The notes below the pieces were generated by a model. That model saw nothing but the letters and a program-made list of their open reading frames with translations. It did no database searches and was not told the DNA's origin. Shown piece by piece: positions 1 through 15,424 of a stretch of 64,000 nt of DNA. Position 1 is the first letter of the stretch, and each line of letters starts with the position of its first letter. Position numbers and translations under genes: made by a program. Origin of the DNA: Deuterostichococcus epilithicus (Eukaryota; Chlorophyta; Trebouxiophyceae; Prasiolales; Stichococcaceae); assembly GCA_033439295.1 (NCBI GenBank), contig JAVTLE010000021.1:2666009-2730008 (forward strand). The letters are read 5' to 3'.

Positions 1-2135
1 ATGGGACTAAGACACTGTGCCCACGGGAACTCCACGTGCCGCATGCCTCCCCAAACATCCGTGCACTGTCCCCATGCAGCAGCCAGGGGCACATGTACTG
101 GTACTTTGAAGCGGTGAAGGCGCCGGCAGGCAACCTGGCCGCGGACCAGCGGCGGGCGCTGCGGGTGGCGGGCTCCGACACCACGCGCCTGCAGGCATGA
201 CTGACGACCACCCTTGCACTGTCTGCCTGTCCCCTGGCGCACTCTGCATTAGGGCAGTGTGAATATGATCGTCAAAGCTCTGGGCACAAGCGCAATGCCG
301 GTCCACAGAACCATGTGCTGCTCCTGTCGCTGGCCTGAGGCATGATGCCTTCGGGAGCCTGGATCACCCGCAGCAGGCACGACCTGCAGGCCGCCGGATG
401 TGACGTAGTAAACTGTGCGATGCTTGCAGCGGCTAGCGGCGCCACGGACAAAGTGGGCGACCCCGGCAGACCAGATCATCGAGCGCGCCGGGTCGATGGC
501 AGACTCCCCACGCAAGGTAGGCACAAAGCTGTGCAGCGCCGTGCTGCATGGCCTTCTGCTCCGTTGTCAATCCCTCGCCAACCCTCCCCTCAGCCAAAAT
601 CATGCCAACAACACCGTCCACAAGCCCACTCCATGGACCCGCCGCAAATGCCTCAGAGTAATCCTCTGTGAGAAGGTCACTGCGCCAGCGCGTGCAGGGC
701 GTGGCGAGCGGGACAGCCAGCCCGCTGTCGCAGATCAGCCCCGTGGGCAGCGGCCTGCTGGGCAGCTCCGTGCCAGCGACGTGCGCGCACAGTGGCCTGG
801 CGCCCATGCCGCCGCCGTCTTCAGAGACCAGCCAGCGGGTGCGTGTCTGAGGATGCCTGGCGCACTGAATAGCTGCCCGCCCGCTGCAGCCTAACTGCTG
901 GGCCAGAAGCTTGGCAGACTGTCATCCTGCAACTATTTGCTGACAGGACCTGAGCCCCCAGACCTTGCTGCGACGTCCACCACAAGGTCGTGTACTTGTC
1001 TGGCGACCTGACCTAGTCAGCTGAGGTGCCCTCCGCCAGTCTCTGCGCCATGCACGCCGCACGGCTGAACACCTGCGGCGCCCCCCTCCGCTGCAGGATG
1101 CACAGGCGGACGCGGCAGACGGCTTCTCGGAGGAGCCATCGCGGCCGGAGCGTGGCGTCATCAAGTCGCCGTCCTCAGAGAGCCTCAACGCCCTCGCGTC
1201 CGCAGGCGGGCGCACCAGGGATCGTCGTGATCCGCTCTGCAAAGCCTCCTTACTGCCAGAGCAGCAGGCACATGCAAGCGGCGTCCGCATGGCCGAGTTG
1301 GTGCTGGACCGTCGTTGCAGTGGTGCTCGAAGCTGCGTCGTGGACCTCGAAAGACGGCAGCCAGCTGGGCAGCCGGACCTCCGGTTCCGGTGACGCCACC
1401 TGCCGACCCTGCTCCGCAGACAACGAGCGCAGCGGGAGCGGCAGCCTGGGCGGCGCCAAGGGCGCCGCGGGGCCGGGCAATGCCGAGACGCTGCTGTCCT
1501 TCCTGGTGGCGGAGTTCGGCGACGGCCGCTCCATCGCGGCGGTGGTCCCCCTGCGGGCACGGCTCGCGGCGCTGGAGCCCGAGCTGCTGGGCCTGTCGCC
1601 GGAGCAGGCGGAGGACACCCAGCTGTGAGCACGCCTTGAGTTGCCGTCCTCGTATCCTATGTCGCGCTTGCTCACCCAGCAGNCCCCCCCTCTCCCGAGC
1701 CGCCGGGCTTGTCGCCAGAGTGGGCGGAGGCCACCCGGCTTTGCGCTCTCGGTCTCGCCTCGCTGAACATCTGTTTCACTGTCTTGTGCTGGGCTGCCCG
1801 CTGTGTTCGCAGTGCAGCTGTCAACCCTGGCTGTGGAGCCTGCGGCCTGCACTGGCGCTGCCGTCCCACCCCCTGGTGACTGGCTACCCTTCCGGTGCTG
1901 CTCCAGCATCGACTTGTGTCACGTCACCGGTCGACTGCGGATGCCGTACTCTGAAGGTGACAGCGCTGGAACTCTTAATTGTCCACCCTGCAGGAAGCTG
2001 GCGGAGCTGGAGGAGCAGGTCGCGCGCGCGTCGGCGGGCCGTGCAGCCCATGCCGCCGGCACCCAATGCTGCTGCTGCACTGTGTTGTTGCACCGGTTCG
2101 TGCTGCCGGACTACCTCAGGGCGTGGGACCTGTGA
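1..2135 (+). CDS. Unrecognised Ser/Pro-rich protein, 3' part of a multi-exon gene
   Basis: I do not recognise this protein. Several in-frame stretches bounded by plausible splice sites suggest one gene running in from the left edge. They are about 90-195 (preceded by CCCATGCAG; reads SQGHMYWYFEAVKAP), about 470-520, about 670-840 (Ser/Pro-rich), about 931-986, about 1098-1380 (acidic then Arg-rich, containing KSPSSESLNALAS), about 1420-1627 (hydrophobic-helical, LLSFLVAEFGDGRSIAAVV) and a last exon from about 1995 beginning KLAELEEQVARAS. The last frame ends at TGA 2133-2135. The region near 1500-1600 could be a small alpha-helical domain and the last exon could start a short coiled coil. One ambiguous base (N at 1683) lies in an intron-like stretch. 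Exon joining is uncertain and the 5' end is outside the window. Confidence 0.4.
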
Positions 2136-2578
2136 TGAGAGTCGCACACCAGCGTGCCCGCAGCAGCAGACTGCACGCAACGATGTGCGTGCGTGCCTTA
2201 GGGGATGTTAAACGCGCGCAAAAATTTTGAGACGGAGCGACTTGTTTTGCAGCGTCAGTGCAGTGGTTTCTGTACAGTCCAGAATCAGTAGGTAGTTACA
2301 AAGGGTGCTTCCTTCGATTCCAAGCAACAGCACAACGCTGGGTCATGGTCGAAGCACGGACTGAGAATCATTGCCCCGCTTGACTTGGATCCGATGATGA
2401 CGCAAACCTTTCTTCTCACCGTGCACTACTATATCGACCGGCCGCATCGCCATATTCTACTTTACAGAAGAACAATCGTCAACACAACAATTGCACAGAG
2501 GTGTTGCTTCCAGAAGTGACATTACGAAAATCACGTGTATGACAGATTGACCGCCAGGACCCCGGCCAGCGTGGCAGA
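2136..2578. other. Convergent intergenic region
   Basis: This lies between the stop of the first gene and the stop of the Obg gene. It is AT-richer than the genes. I see no coding exon. On the minus strand a TGTAA (2462-2466) lies about 115 bases past the Obg stop and is a good candidate poly(A) signal. Confidence 0.5.
2462..2466 (-). terminator. Candidate poly(A) signal (TGTAA) of the Obg gene
   Basis: TGTAA is the usual chlorophyte poly(A) signal. It reads on the minus strand about 115 bases downstream of the Obg stop codon. A five-base motif is weak by itself; the position is what supports it. Confidence 0.4.
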
Positions 2579-6766
<4,188 letters not shown>

Positions 6767-7066
6767 GTCGGGTACAAGTGATGGGGTCTACTTGAAACTC
6801 AGACCAACATTTTCGGATGCAGACTTACACGGGATAGGGAACACGGAGCGACTGGCGTTACGGCACAGCATACCAGTTACTCGCTTCCTACAGGGTGGGC
6901 CTGTGAAATGCTTCTTGCAGGTGACACAAGCAATTTTGGGCTACTGCCTGAAACCTAGAAACTCCTTCTCGCCAGTGTATATATCCCAAATACCCCAAGT
7001 GATGGCTTTATGACGCTGACGACCCGGCTACGACGGCAAACGCCGTTTGCCGCCTCCGCTGTCTGG
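6767..7066. other. Intergenic between Obg start and GLG1 stop
   Basis: About 300 bases separate the GLG1 stop from the Obg start in head-to-tail order. It must hold the GLG1 3' end and the Obg promoter. No motif stands out. Confidence 0.4.
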
Positions 7067-10000
7067 TCATGCGTCGCCGTCCCGCGTGGCCACAACCGTG
7101 TACGGCCGGCTCGGCGCCAGCAGGCGCCTGATGCCGGCGTACAGCCCAAGTACCACCACCATGCCCATGGCTGCGATGGCGGCTGCCGCTATCCATCCAC
7201 TCAGCGTGATGATATTGGCTCCTCGTGCCTGCAACATGGAGACTCAGGGCTGTTGCATCCTGCCATTTCACTGCCACCCAGGCAGACATGATTGCATGCC
7301 AACATGACCGAAAGACATGCGTTCGGAGATCAATCACAGGATTGTCGAAGAACGTTACGGAAACAACAGCTGCCACTGAGTTCGTCACTGCGAGCTAACA
7401 GCCAATTCTGGAAACTCCACCTCCGGGTTGACCAGCTTGGCATTGACGAGCCTCTCGTTGGCGGCGACGGCTTCCCGAGCGCGGGCCTGCACCTCCTTCA
7501 CCTTGTCCTTCAGCGCAACCTGCGCCGCGCTGGCTGCCACCACTGCCCTCGAATCCTGCACGGGCAATGCCACACCATGCCGGTGGGCGCTGTGCTCTGG
7601 CGGTGCGTCCCTGCAGCTGGCGTATCTGCAGCTGAACGGTGCAGCCGCTGCCCGCCGGCGCTGCAGCGCTGCCCGCCAATTCAACCCCTGACCCCTCGGC
7701 GCTGCAGCACAAGCTGAAACGCAATCATTCGCAACGGAGCAGCAACGACACGCTGCCGGCGAGCACGCGACGCGCCGGCGGCTAGCTGCCGAGCGGCATG
7801 TCGCGGAAGGTGGGCTCTCTGGCATGCATTCGAATCCAGACAGCTTCTCAAACCTTATGGGAGCGAGGGCCCATGCTTTCCGAACGGAGAGACGAGACAG
7901 GAAGTACAGGGTTGGCGGAACCCAGAACTCACAGAGGGCGCGGCCGCCATGACGAGCTCTCGGCAAGCCGGATCCAGCGGCGCGCCCACAGCCAGCTGCT
8001 TGGCGAGGCAGCGGCCCACGGCGCCGATGCTGAACACGCCACGCTTGTGGCCGGCGCCCGCCGCCTCGCACACCGCCCGCACATCGGCATCACAGCTCTC
8101 CGTCAGCACCGCGCCTGCCACGACGAGAAGCAACAACTTGTGCCGCACAGCGATATTGTCATCGTTTAATGTGATGTGGCGAAGCCGTACACCCTGGCGC
8201 CTTGTGAGTCCATATGCTCTGGCCCCTGCCCGTGGCTGGTCACAAACTGCATCGTGATACAGTAACGAAAGGAGCAGAACGGATGTGCTCGCTGCAGCCC
8301 TGGCAGTCGAGCAGGGGGAGCGGCAGGGCAGCAGCCATGCGCTGCATGATGTTGCTGGAATACGAGTCACGGAAAGGGCACCTCGCGTGTACTCCCACAG
8401 CGCCATGCGGGCGGCGCGGCTGACCTCCTGCTGGCACGGCTGCTGCAGCCCCTCCAGCTGTGCCAGCAGGCACTTGAGCACCTCCGACTTGCCGTGCGCC
8501 CGGCCCTGCACGCAGGAAGGTGCAGGATTGAATGATCGGGCCTATGGAGCTCTCGAGTTGCCGTTCCGTGCGGGACACATCGCGGGGCACATCGCGGCAC
8601 AGGCCTGCTGCTGGACCGCATCCGTTCGCGGATCGACCCACGGAACCATGTGGAGGGGAAGGACTACAGGCTCGGGTGCCGTCTCGCAGCGCTGATCTGA
8701 GGCCCTGCAGGCGGGCGACGTGCACGACACCCACCGCCTCCGCAGCGCAGACGTCCGCGATGTCGGCGCCGCAGGCGGAGGCCACCCCGTAGTCCTCGTG
8801 CCAGTCCGCCTGCATCTCCACCTCGCGCGCTATGACCTGCTCCGCGCAGCCGGGCCCGAAGTCCGGCTGAGGCAGGTTCTGCTGCAGGCAGTGCATGATG
8901 CGGCCCCGGCCTGCACACCAAGGAGACATGGCACATCAGGGTCTGGAGGCGCCTCGACGCAGTGTCCCGCCGCTGGCTGGCCCATGGAGGGCGCGTCAAC
9001 AAACAGAGATGAGAGTTCCACGGAGTGAAGCTGGTCCAGCTGCAAGCAGCGCTGGCCGCCCGATGCACGGCATCTCGGATCGTGGCAGGGCCGGGGGCTG
9101 TCAGGCACGAGAGCGGCAGAAGCAACGGTCGCATGTTCATGCAGCTGGATCTGTGGTGGACAGCTCGCATGGCACACCTGGCTTGACGTCAGCGCAGTAC
9201 ACGGCAACCTCCTGAGAGCACAGCTTCTTCAGCTTCGGCCGCAGCCGCACGTCCTGAGCAAAGCAGAGGAAGCTTCGAGGCAGCACAGAGTAAAAACTGA
9301 GGCAACCCCGCGGCGCACTGAGCACTCGCAATTGTGCAGCCTGCCGAAAGGCTCGCGACACAAATCTTCACGAGGGCCGCCTCACTTGCGCCTGCATGAT
9401 GTTGAGGTGCAGCTCCTCCTGGCGGCAGCTGTCTGACAGCTGTTCGCGGTTCTTGCGCAGGCAGTCGTGCACGCGGCCCTCGCCTGCGTAGCAAGCAAAC
9501 CCCTTGCGTCCTAAGAACGCCATTTGTATGTTGCTGATCAGGAAACAAACTTCAGCATGAGTACACATCTGAACAGTAACTCCACAGCAGGCGGCATCAG
9601 ACGACAGAGGTCGCCTGTTTCAGACCAGCTGCCAGTCGACAAGGCCTGGCTACCTGGCTTGACCTTCTTGCAGAAGTTGTCGACGTCGCTGCGGCACGCT
9701 TCCGCCAGGATGACATCGTTGCGGAAGTCAAACACCTGCGCGGCCATGCGAGGTGTTGACCACAGCGCATTGGAAGGCAGTTGAGGACAATGAACACTAG
9801 TAAAGGCAGTTGAGGGAAGAGCATGATTGAAACAAGTTGGCGCGGCGGCATCCGGCGGTCGGGACGGGTGTTTCCGCAGCAGCAGGCGTGCGGCGGCGCG
9901 CACCTCCATCTTCTGGAAGTAGAAGACCTCCTTGCTGCAGGCGGCGCTGGAGATCTGGTCCACCTTGTCCGACAGGCAGCGCAGCGCGCGGCCGCCGCAG

Positions 10001-13000
10001 GCGTGGTTGGTGGCCTGCTTGCACACGTCGGGGCAAAGCTCCGTGACGTCCGCCTCGCACGCCTCCCGCAGCCTGAAATTCAACCTGCAGGTGCAGGGCG
10101 GCAGGACATGAGAGGAATCGAGCAGGAGCGCGCAGTCATGTCCAGGTGCCCGTGTCAAACGCTGGTGATGCGGCCGGGCTTGCAGCGCAGCCGCGCGACG
10201 ACTGCTGCGCAGGCATGACACTGCGGACATCGCTGGCTGCAGGCAGGGCGTTTGCATTCGGCAGTGGCTCGAGCAGCTGCCGGCAATGTTGCATTGCCCA
10301 GATGCTGCGGTCTGTGGGGCTGAGCAACAGCATGAGCAGCTTTGGTGCAGCACCGGCATCTCAAACCGGTGAACTTTGGCTGGCGACACGCCTGTAATCG
10401 GAGGACGAGCGGATGAGGTCCGCCTCCACCTTCTCCCGGCACTCACCACCCATCGCCGCATCCTCCAGCGCATCCTGCAGCCCAGTAGCGGAACTGGTGA
10501 GTGTCACCATAGCTCACGCTGATGCAGACGGACCGGCGGCGGCGCCTGGACGGCTTGTTGCAGACGAACCGGCGGCACCGCCTGCCAAGCCAGGTCCGGC
10601 CGGCTGCGGCAGCAGATGACGCGGCCTGCGCGGCGTGTCGGTTCTACATTGCTAGCAGAGGATACCTGAAATGTTGGGCATGCTAGCGCAGGGCCCTGCT
10701 ATTCTTGGCCAACACTGCCTGGGGACGGCGGCAGGCCCAGACCAACGCCCGCGCACTGCAGCGCTGAGCACTCGGGTATACTCTGACCCAGCGCCCCACC
10801 TGGAGGCAGCGCACAATGTGCGCATGGCCATGCTGGACGTCCTTGCAGAAAGCGGGGATCTCCGCAGCGCAGGCGGCTTTCAGCGGGAACTTGAAGTCGA
10901 TGTCCTCCGCCATGTCCTGCTCCTGGTCGAACAGCGCCGCGCGGCACTCGAAGGACAGCTGCTCGCGGCCCTCCTGCAGGCAGCGTATCACGCGCGCCGA
11001 GCCCTGCAAGGCGAGGGGACCCATCAGCTGTGGAGGTCGATTCAGGAGCTGTCTGGTGAAGTGGCTGTGCAGCACTCAGGACGGCAGCTGCCCACGGCAC
11101 GCAGCATGTCATGCGCGCCGAGCCCTGCGGCAAAGAGACGCCCAACTTCAGGGGCCGAGCGAGCGCACAGCTGCAGAGCAGCGCTGAGACCCGCAGGCGG
11201 CAGAGGAGTTCGGCGCCATGAGTGCCAACATGAGATTGTGGCTGGCGTGGCGTCGCGCATCGAAGCCTGAACCGGGCCGGCTCACGTCGCAGCAGCACAC
11301 GGGATCAGAAAGGCTGCTGCCCAGGGCCATGCCCAAGTGCCATACAACGCAACGCGGCCGCAGGCGCCGCACCCCGGCAGCGGCGGCTGCAGCGCTCCAC
11401 AGCCGAGGGCCCTCCCACATGTCGAACGACCCTGCTTGCGCCGTTTTTGGAAAGCCTGCACGTGCATGCGTGCGTGGAGCGGGGCGCTCCGCAGCCGGGC
11501 GGCGGGGCTCCGCAGACGGGCGGCGGGGCGTCCGTACAGGGGGGGGTGCTTCGCTGCAGGTATATCCCGCGGCGCACCGGCTGCTCGTCTGGACACATGC
11601 GCTTGCGGTCGTCGGCGCAGTCGGAGGCCAGCGGGTAGTTGAAGCGCACGTCCTCCGTCTGCCGCTTCATCGCCTTGTGCACCTGCTCCCGGCACTCCGG
11701 CACCTGCGCGGTGGAGCGCGCGGCACCCGTCAAAGGCACACAAGTGCGCGTGGCTGCACTTTCGAGCAGACCGGTGAGCAGGAGTCGGCATGTCACTCGA
11801 CAGGGTCGATTCTGCTGGCCGGATCGGTTGCACACAGCATGCACAGGCCAGTCTGGCCAGACCGCAGGCTCGGCGTCAGCCAGGCGCACAAGCTAGGTGA
11901 CGGCCACGACATATTATGGTTCTTCGAACGGGCATCGCATCGGGGGACAGTCACCTGCAGCTCCTCGCGGAAGTCCTGCAGGCAGCGCACGACCTTGGCG
12001 TCGTAGCCCTGCACGCTGTCCAGGCGCGCGAGTGCCAGGCCGCACACTTTCTCGATGTCCCGCTCGCAGGCCGAGCGCAGCGGCGCGTCCAGCCGAAAGT
12101 CCATGGCGCGGCGGGCCATGGCCGCCTCCAGCTGCTCGCGGCACTCGCCGCCGAAGCCCTCCGCATTGCGGTTCTCCTCCAGGCACTCCATTGCGTGCGC
12201 GTCCCCTGTTGCAGCCACAGACGGAGCAGTTTATGACGCACTCCCAGTCTGTTCGAGCACTCCATCGCACGTGCGCCGCTGATGGTGGTTTGCCTGCGAA
12301 CATGAAATTCCACTCATGCTGTGTCCATCAAGGATGGCACACTGACAGCCCCTCGTCATGTGGGCATCGCCTGAAACTCGGGCCATTGGCAATGTATTTA
12401 CGAACTCGGCTGACAGACACGGTGTAAGCCGAAAGGTTCTGCATCCGCTTCAGGCGCAGAAGCGCGCGCCAGTGATCTCAAGGATTCTGCAGCGACCTGG
12501 TCGCCGAAGCTGGCTGACTTGGAGACTCGTGCACAACAGAGGGGGGGAGGCGCAGGAGCCGGCCGAGAGCGCGCACCGGGCTCCGCCAGGGGGCAGAAGA
12601 CCTGCTTCTCGCCCATGCACAGGCGCAGCAGCGACACTGACAGCCGCATGTCGCCTGCATTCTCCACGTCCTGCCGGAACAGGTCCTGCTTGCAGTCGAA
12701 GGACACAGCGCCGGAGTTCTCCCTCTGCAACACAGAAACGCCAGCTCGGTCTTCCTCCTGTGAAGAGCACTCCAGTCGAAGGGCACCGGCGCATGATTTC
12801 CCTCTGCGGGTGTGGCGGCTGAAGTTGGGGGACATCAGTCGCAGCGCGTGGGCCCTTGGATGGTGTGGCAGGGGGACGGCGCTAGAGCCTGTGGCGGCAC
12901 GGCGTGTGACCCAACACTTGGTGTGCCACCGCGACGGCCGGGTTCATGCTGGTCAGGTCCTGCTTTTGAGAGTTTCGGCTGGCGCAACAGCGTTGCTATG

Positions 13001-15010
13001 GGCTCGACTCACTAGGCACTCCTGGATGCGGCCGCCGCCGGGCTTCACGTCTGAGCAGATGCGGTCGACGTCGCCCTGGCAGTAGGTTGCCAGCTGTGCA
13101 TCAGCCCTGTAGTCCTCCGCACCCTGCGCGCATAAAGCGAGGGTTTGAGGGTTTACTGCCTGAGACAAAGAAGGGAGGTGTTTTGGGATGAAGGGTATAA
13201 TTAGGGACCACTTTGACAGGCTTCGAAGGCGGGTCAACTCTTTAGCGGGCTCCAGCACCTGTCCAGTAGACTGCCGTGTGGACTCGTGCTGTGCTCGCAG
13301 CAAGAGGCACAGGCGCTAACAGGCCGCCATGCTGCAGAGTGACATACACACAAAGACAAGGAAGGCAGCGTACCTCCAGCTGCGTGCGGAATATCTCCTT
13401 TTGGCATCGTGGGTTCAATTTCGGCTTGACCGCCCTGCCGAACACAAAAACTTAATCATCCCCTGCAGAGCTGAGGTGGGGCTGCACAAGCTGTTCTTAC
13501 TGCATGACCTACGAATTCTCAGCCCCAGCCAAGACAGAACGAAAGGCCTTCGGACATGTGATGTCGGACGCGTGATGACGGGCGGCCCCAGACAGCCGCA
13601 CCTGAGGCATGCCAGCACCGCGCCGGGCTCCTTCGAGTGCTTCTTGCAGAAGCGCTGGGCATCCCGCCGACATGCTTTCGCTGCAAAGGCGAATACAATA
13701 GTCAGGCCGGCAAGTGCAGAGTACAAAAACCCCATGCACAGCCTGATTAGCTGACATGCCGTGACACAGACATCTGGCATTGCCGGACAGATGTGGGGCC
13801 AGCCAATTCGTCATGTTCAGCAGTACTGATGCCCTGAAGCGGTGCGCAGAGGAGCCACACCGAGGGGGAGGTCCTTGTTGATGTTGGTGGCACGGTCGGC
13901 CTTGAAGGCCTCCACCTCCGCCACGCAGCCATCGGAGACGGTGTTGCCTGCGGCACACATGGGCGGCTCTTCGACGTTACGAAATTCGATGTCAGCGTTA
14001 GCATGCTGCTGAGTGACTTGGGCAGACACTACGGCGTGCGACCCGAGCGATGTTGAGTGTCACTTGATCGAGCAATGGTGGTAGTTGAGCGCGGTGGTCA
14101 ACAAGGGTCAGGCCTCGTACCCTGGACATTCCCCTTCTCTTCCTCCTGCAGCTGCTTGGTGAGGCACTCTGCAAAGCGGCCCTCGCCCGGCTTGGTGTCC
14201 TTGCAGAACTTGTCAAAGTCCGGAGCACATGCGCCTGCGCCACAAACCGACCAGGCAGGCTTCGGATCCCGGAAGATGTGTTTGTCAACTCGAAGGTCAG
14301 ACGTGTTGCAGCTGCCGCAGCTGCGCCCTCGACACAGTCCCCGAACAGCGGGACGTCCAGCAGTGCAAGCCTGGAAGGTACTGTGCGTAGGAGTGCGGTA
14401 CCTGTGGTGGCAACGTCGCCGTCGCCGGACGCCAGCTCGGCGGCCGGCGCCACAGCCACCAGCTGCGAGAAGATGCCACCTGCCACCTCCTCCTTGTTGT
14501 CCTGTGGAAGGAATTAGAGTTTATGAAGCAGCATCAGCCTTTGCAAGTCAAGACCAGACTGTGTCTTGCACTTGAGGGAGGCTCCCACTGTGAACCGCAA
14601 AGTTATATATAGGTGCAGGTGCAATCATCAGTGCGCCTGACGGCGCAAGTGCGAGGTCATCGCCCCACCTGCATCTCGATGGCGGCGTCCACCTGAGCTT
14701 GCAGCTTCGAAACCAGGTCCTCAGGGGTCGTCGCTGACAACCGCTGCGCAGGCTGCTGCTTGGACTGCTTCGCCTCCTCCGCTGCTGGTGCTCCCTCTGC
14801 GCCAGCCGCTGGCTTCACCTCTACCAGCTGCCCATCGCCTTTGTTCTCTGGCGCCTTCGTTGCTGCGTCACCGGCCTGCTGAGGCTGGTCTGCACCGGCG
14901 CTAGGCTGCTGCGCATCTCCTGCCTGCTTTGCTGGCTCCTCCTGCGCCCTTGCTGCCACTGCTGCCCACAGCAGCAGGCCCAGCAGCAGGATCGTCGCGC
15001 TGCGTCTCAT
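7067..15010 (-). CDS. GLG1: Golgi apparatus protein 1 homologue (cysteine-rich GLG1 repeats, type I membrane protein)
   Basis: GLG1 (MG-160/ESL-1/CFR-1) is a Golgi membrane glycoprotein whose lumenal part is a string of Cys-rich repeats. The start (15010) gives a clear signal peptide, MRRSATILLLGLLLWAAVAARA, then a Gln/Ala/Pro/Lys-rich linker. Many short exons follow, most carrying about one repeat of the type ACxxDxxxFCxxxxPGxGRxxxCL. Examples are ACAPDFDKFCKDTKPGEGR (about 14130-14240), ACRRDAQRFCKKH (about 13600-13690), YCQGDVDRICSDVKPGGGR (about 13000-13120), ACERDIEKVCG (about 12030), ACAAEIPAFCKDV (about 10860), ACEADVTELCPDVC (about 10040) and ACRSDVDNFCKKVKPG (about 9670). The last exon (about 7067-7230) encodes one membrane span (about AAAAIAAMGMVVVLGLYAGI) and a short basic tail ending YTVVATRDGDA. 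The N-terminus-out, single-pass layout matches the animal protein. The ligand is unknown in algae. Confidence 0.92.
11486..11527. repeat. Tandem 21-bp repeat, two copies, in a GLG1 intron
   Basis: Two adjacent 21-base units (11486-11506 and 11507-11527) differ at one base and are extremely GC-rich. They lie between GLG1 coding exons. This is probably a simple replication-slippage duplication. Confidence 0.85.
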
Positions 15011-15424
15011 CGTCTTGCAGTTACAATGGCATAGCTACACGCCTTGCCGACGTCTCACTCTGCCGTGCAGGGAACCAGGATCTCATGAGCAATGGGGTCA
15101 GAAGTGCCGTGTCGGGGGGAGACGCGGCCGAGCGAGTGAGGTGCGTCAACGAGGGGCTGATGACTACCGTTATCTGGCGCGCAGACGATGACTGAGGCAA
15201 ATACGCCCATGGCAAACGACCTGCATGCAGAGGGGGACGAACACACAGACCTCGTTGTACTCGTTTGGCTAGCTGAAGTGTACCTGCTCTTACTACATCA
15301 TGAGGTGCACACCAGTCCGTTCCTCATCGTGATTGCAGAAGCGTTTGCATATGTATACACCGCCGTTTGTGGAGTGGCTTGTGCGCGGTTGCGTCCCACC
15401 TTCGATGTGATAGCATGATCCCTG
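15011..15424. promoter_or_regulatory. Divergent promoter region between GLG1 and the 15.4-kb gene
   Basis: About 415 bases separate two starts that point away from each other, so both promoters should lie here. The sequence is less GC-rich than the flanking exons. I see no clear TATA box or other recognisable element. Confidence 0.45.

Noticed and set aside
7815-7845. A B-box-like sequence (CATTCGAATCC) suggesting a tRNA
   Set aside because: No matching A box, acceptor stem or cloverleaf could be found around it; it lies in a GLG1 intron.
13138-13160. GAGGGTTTGAGGGTTTA, resembling plant telomere repeats
   Set aside because: Only two imperfect units occur inside a GLG1 intron; too few for an interstitial telomere array.
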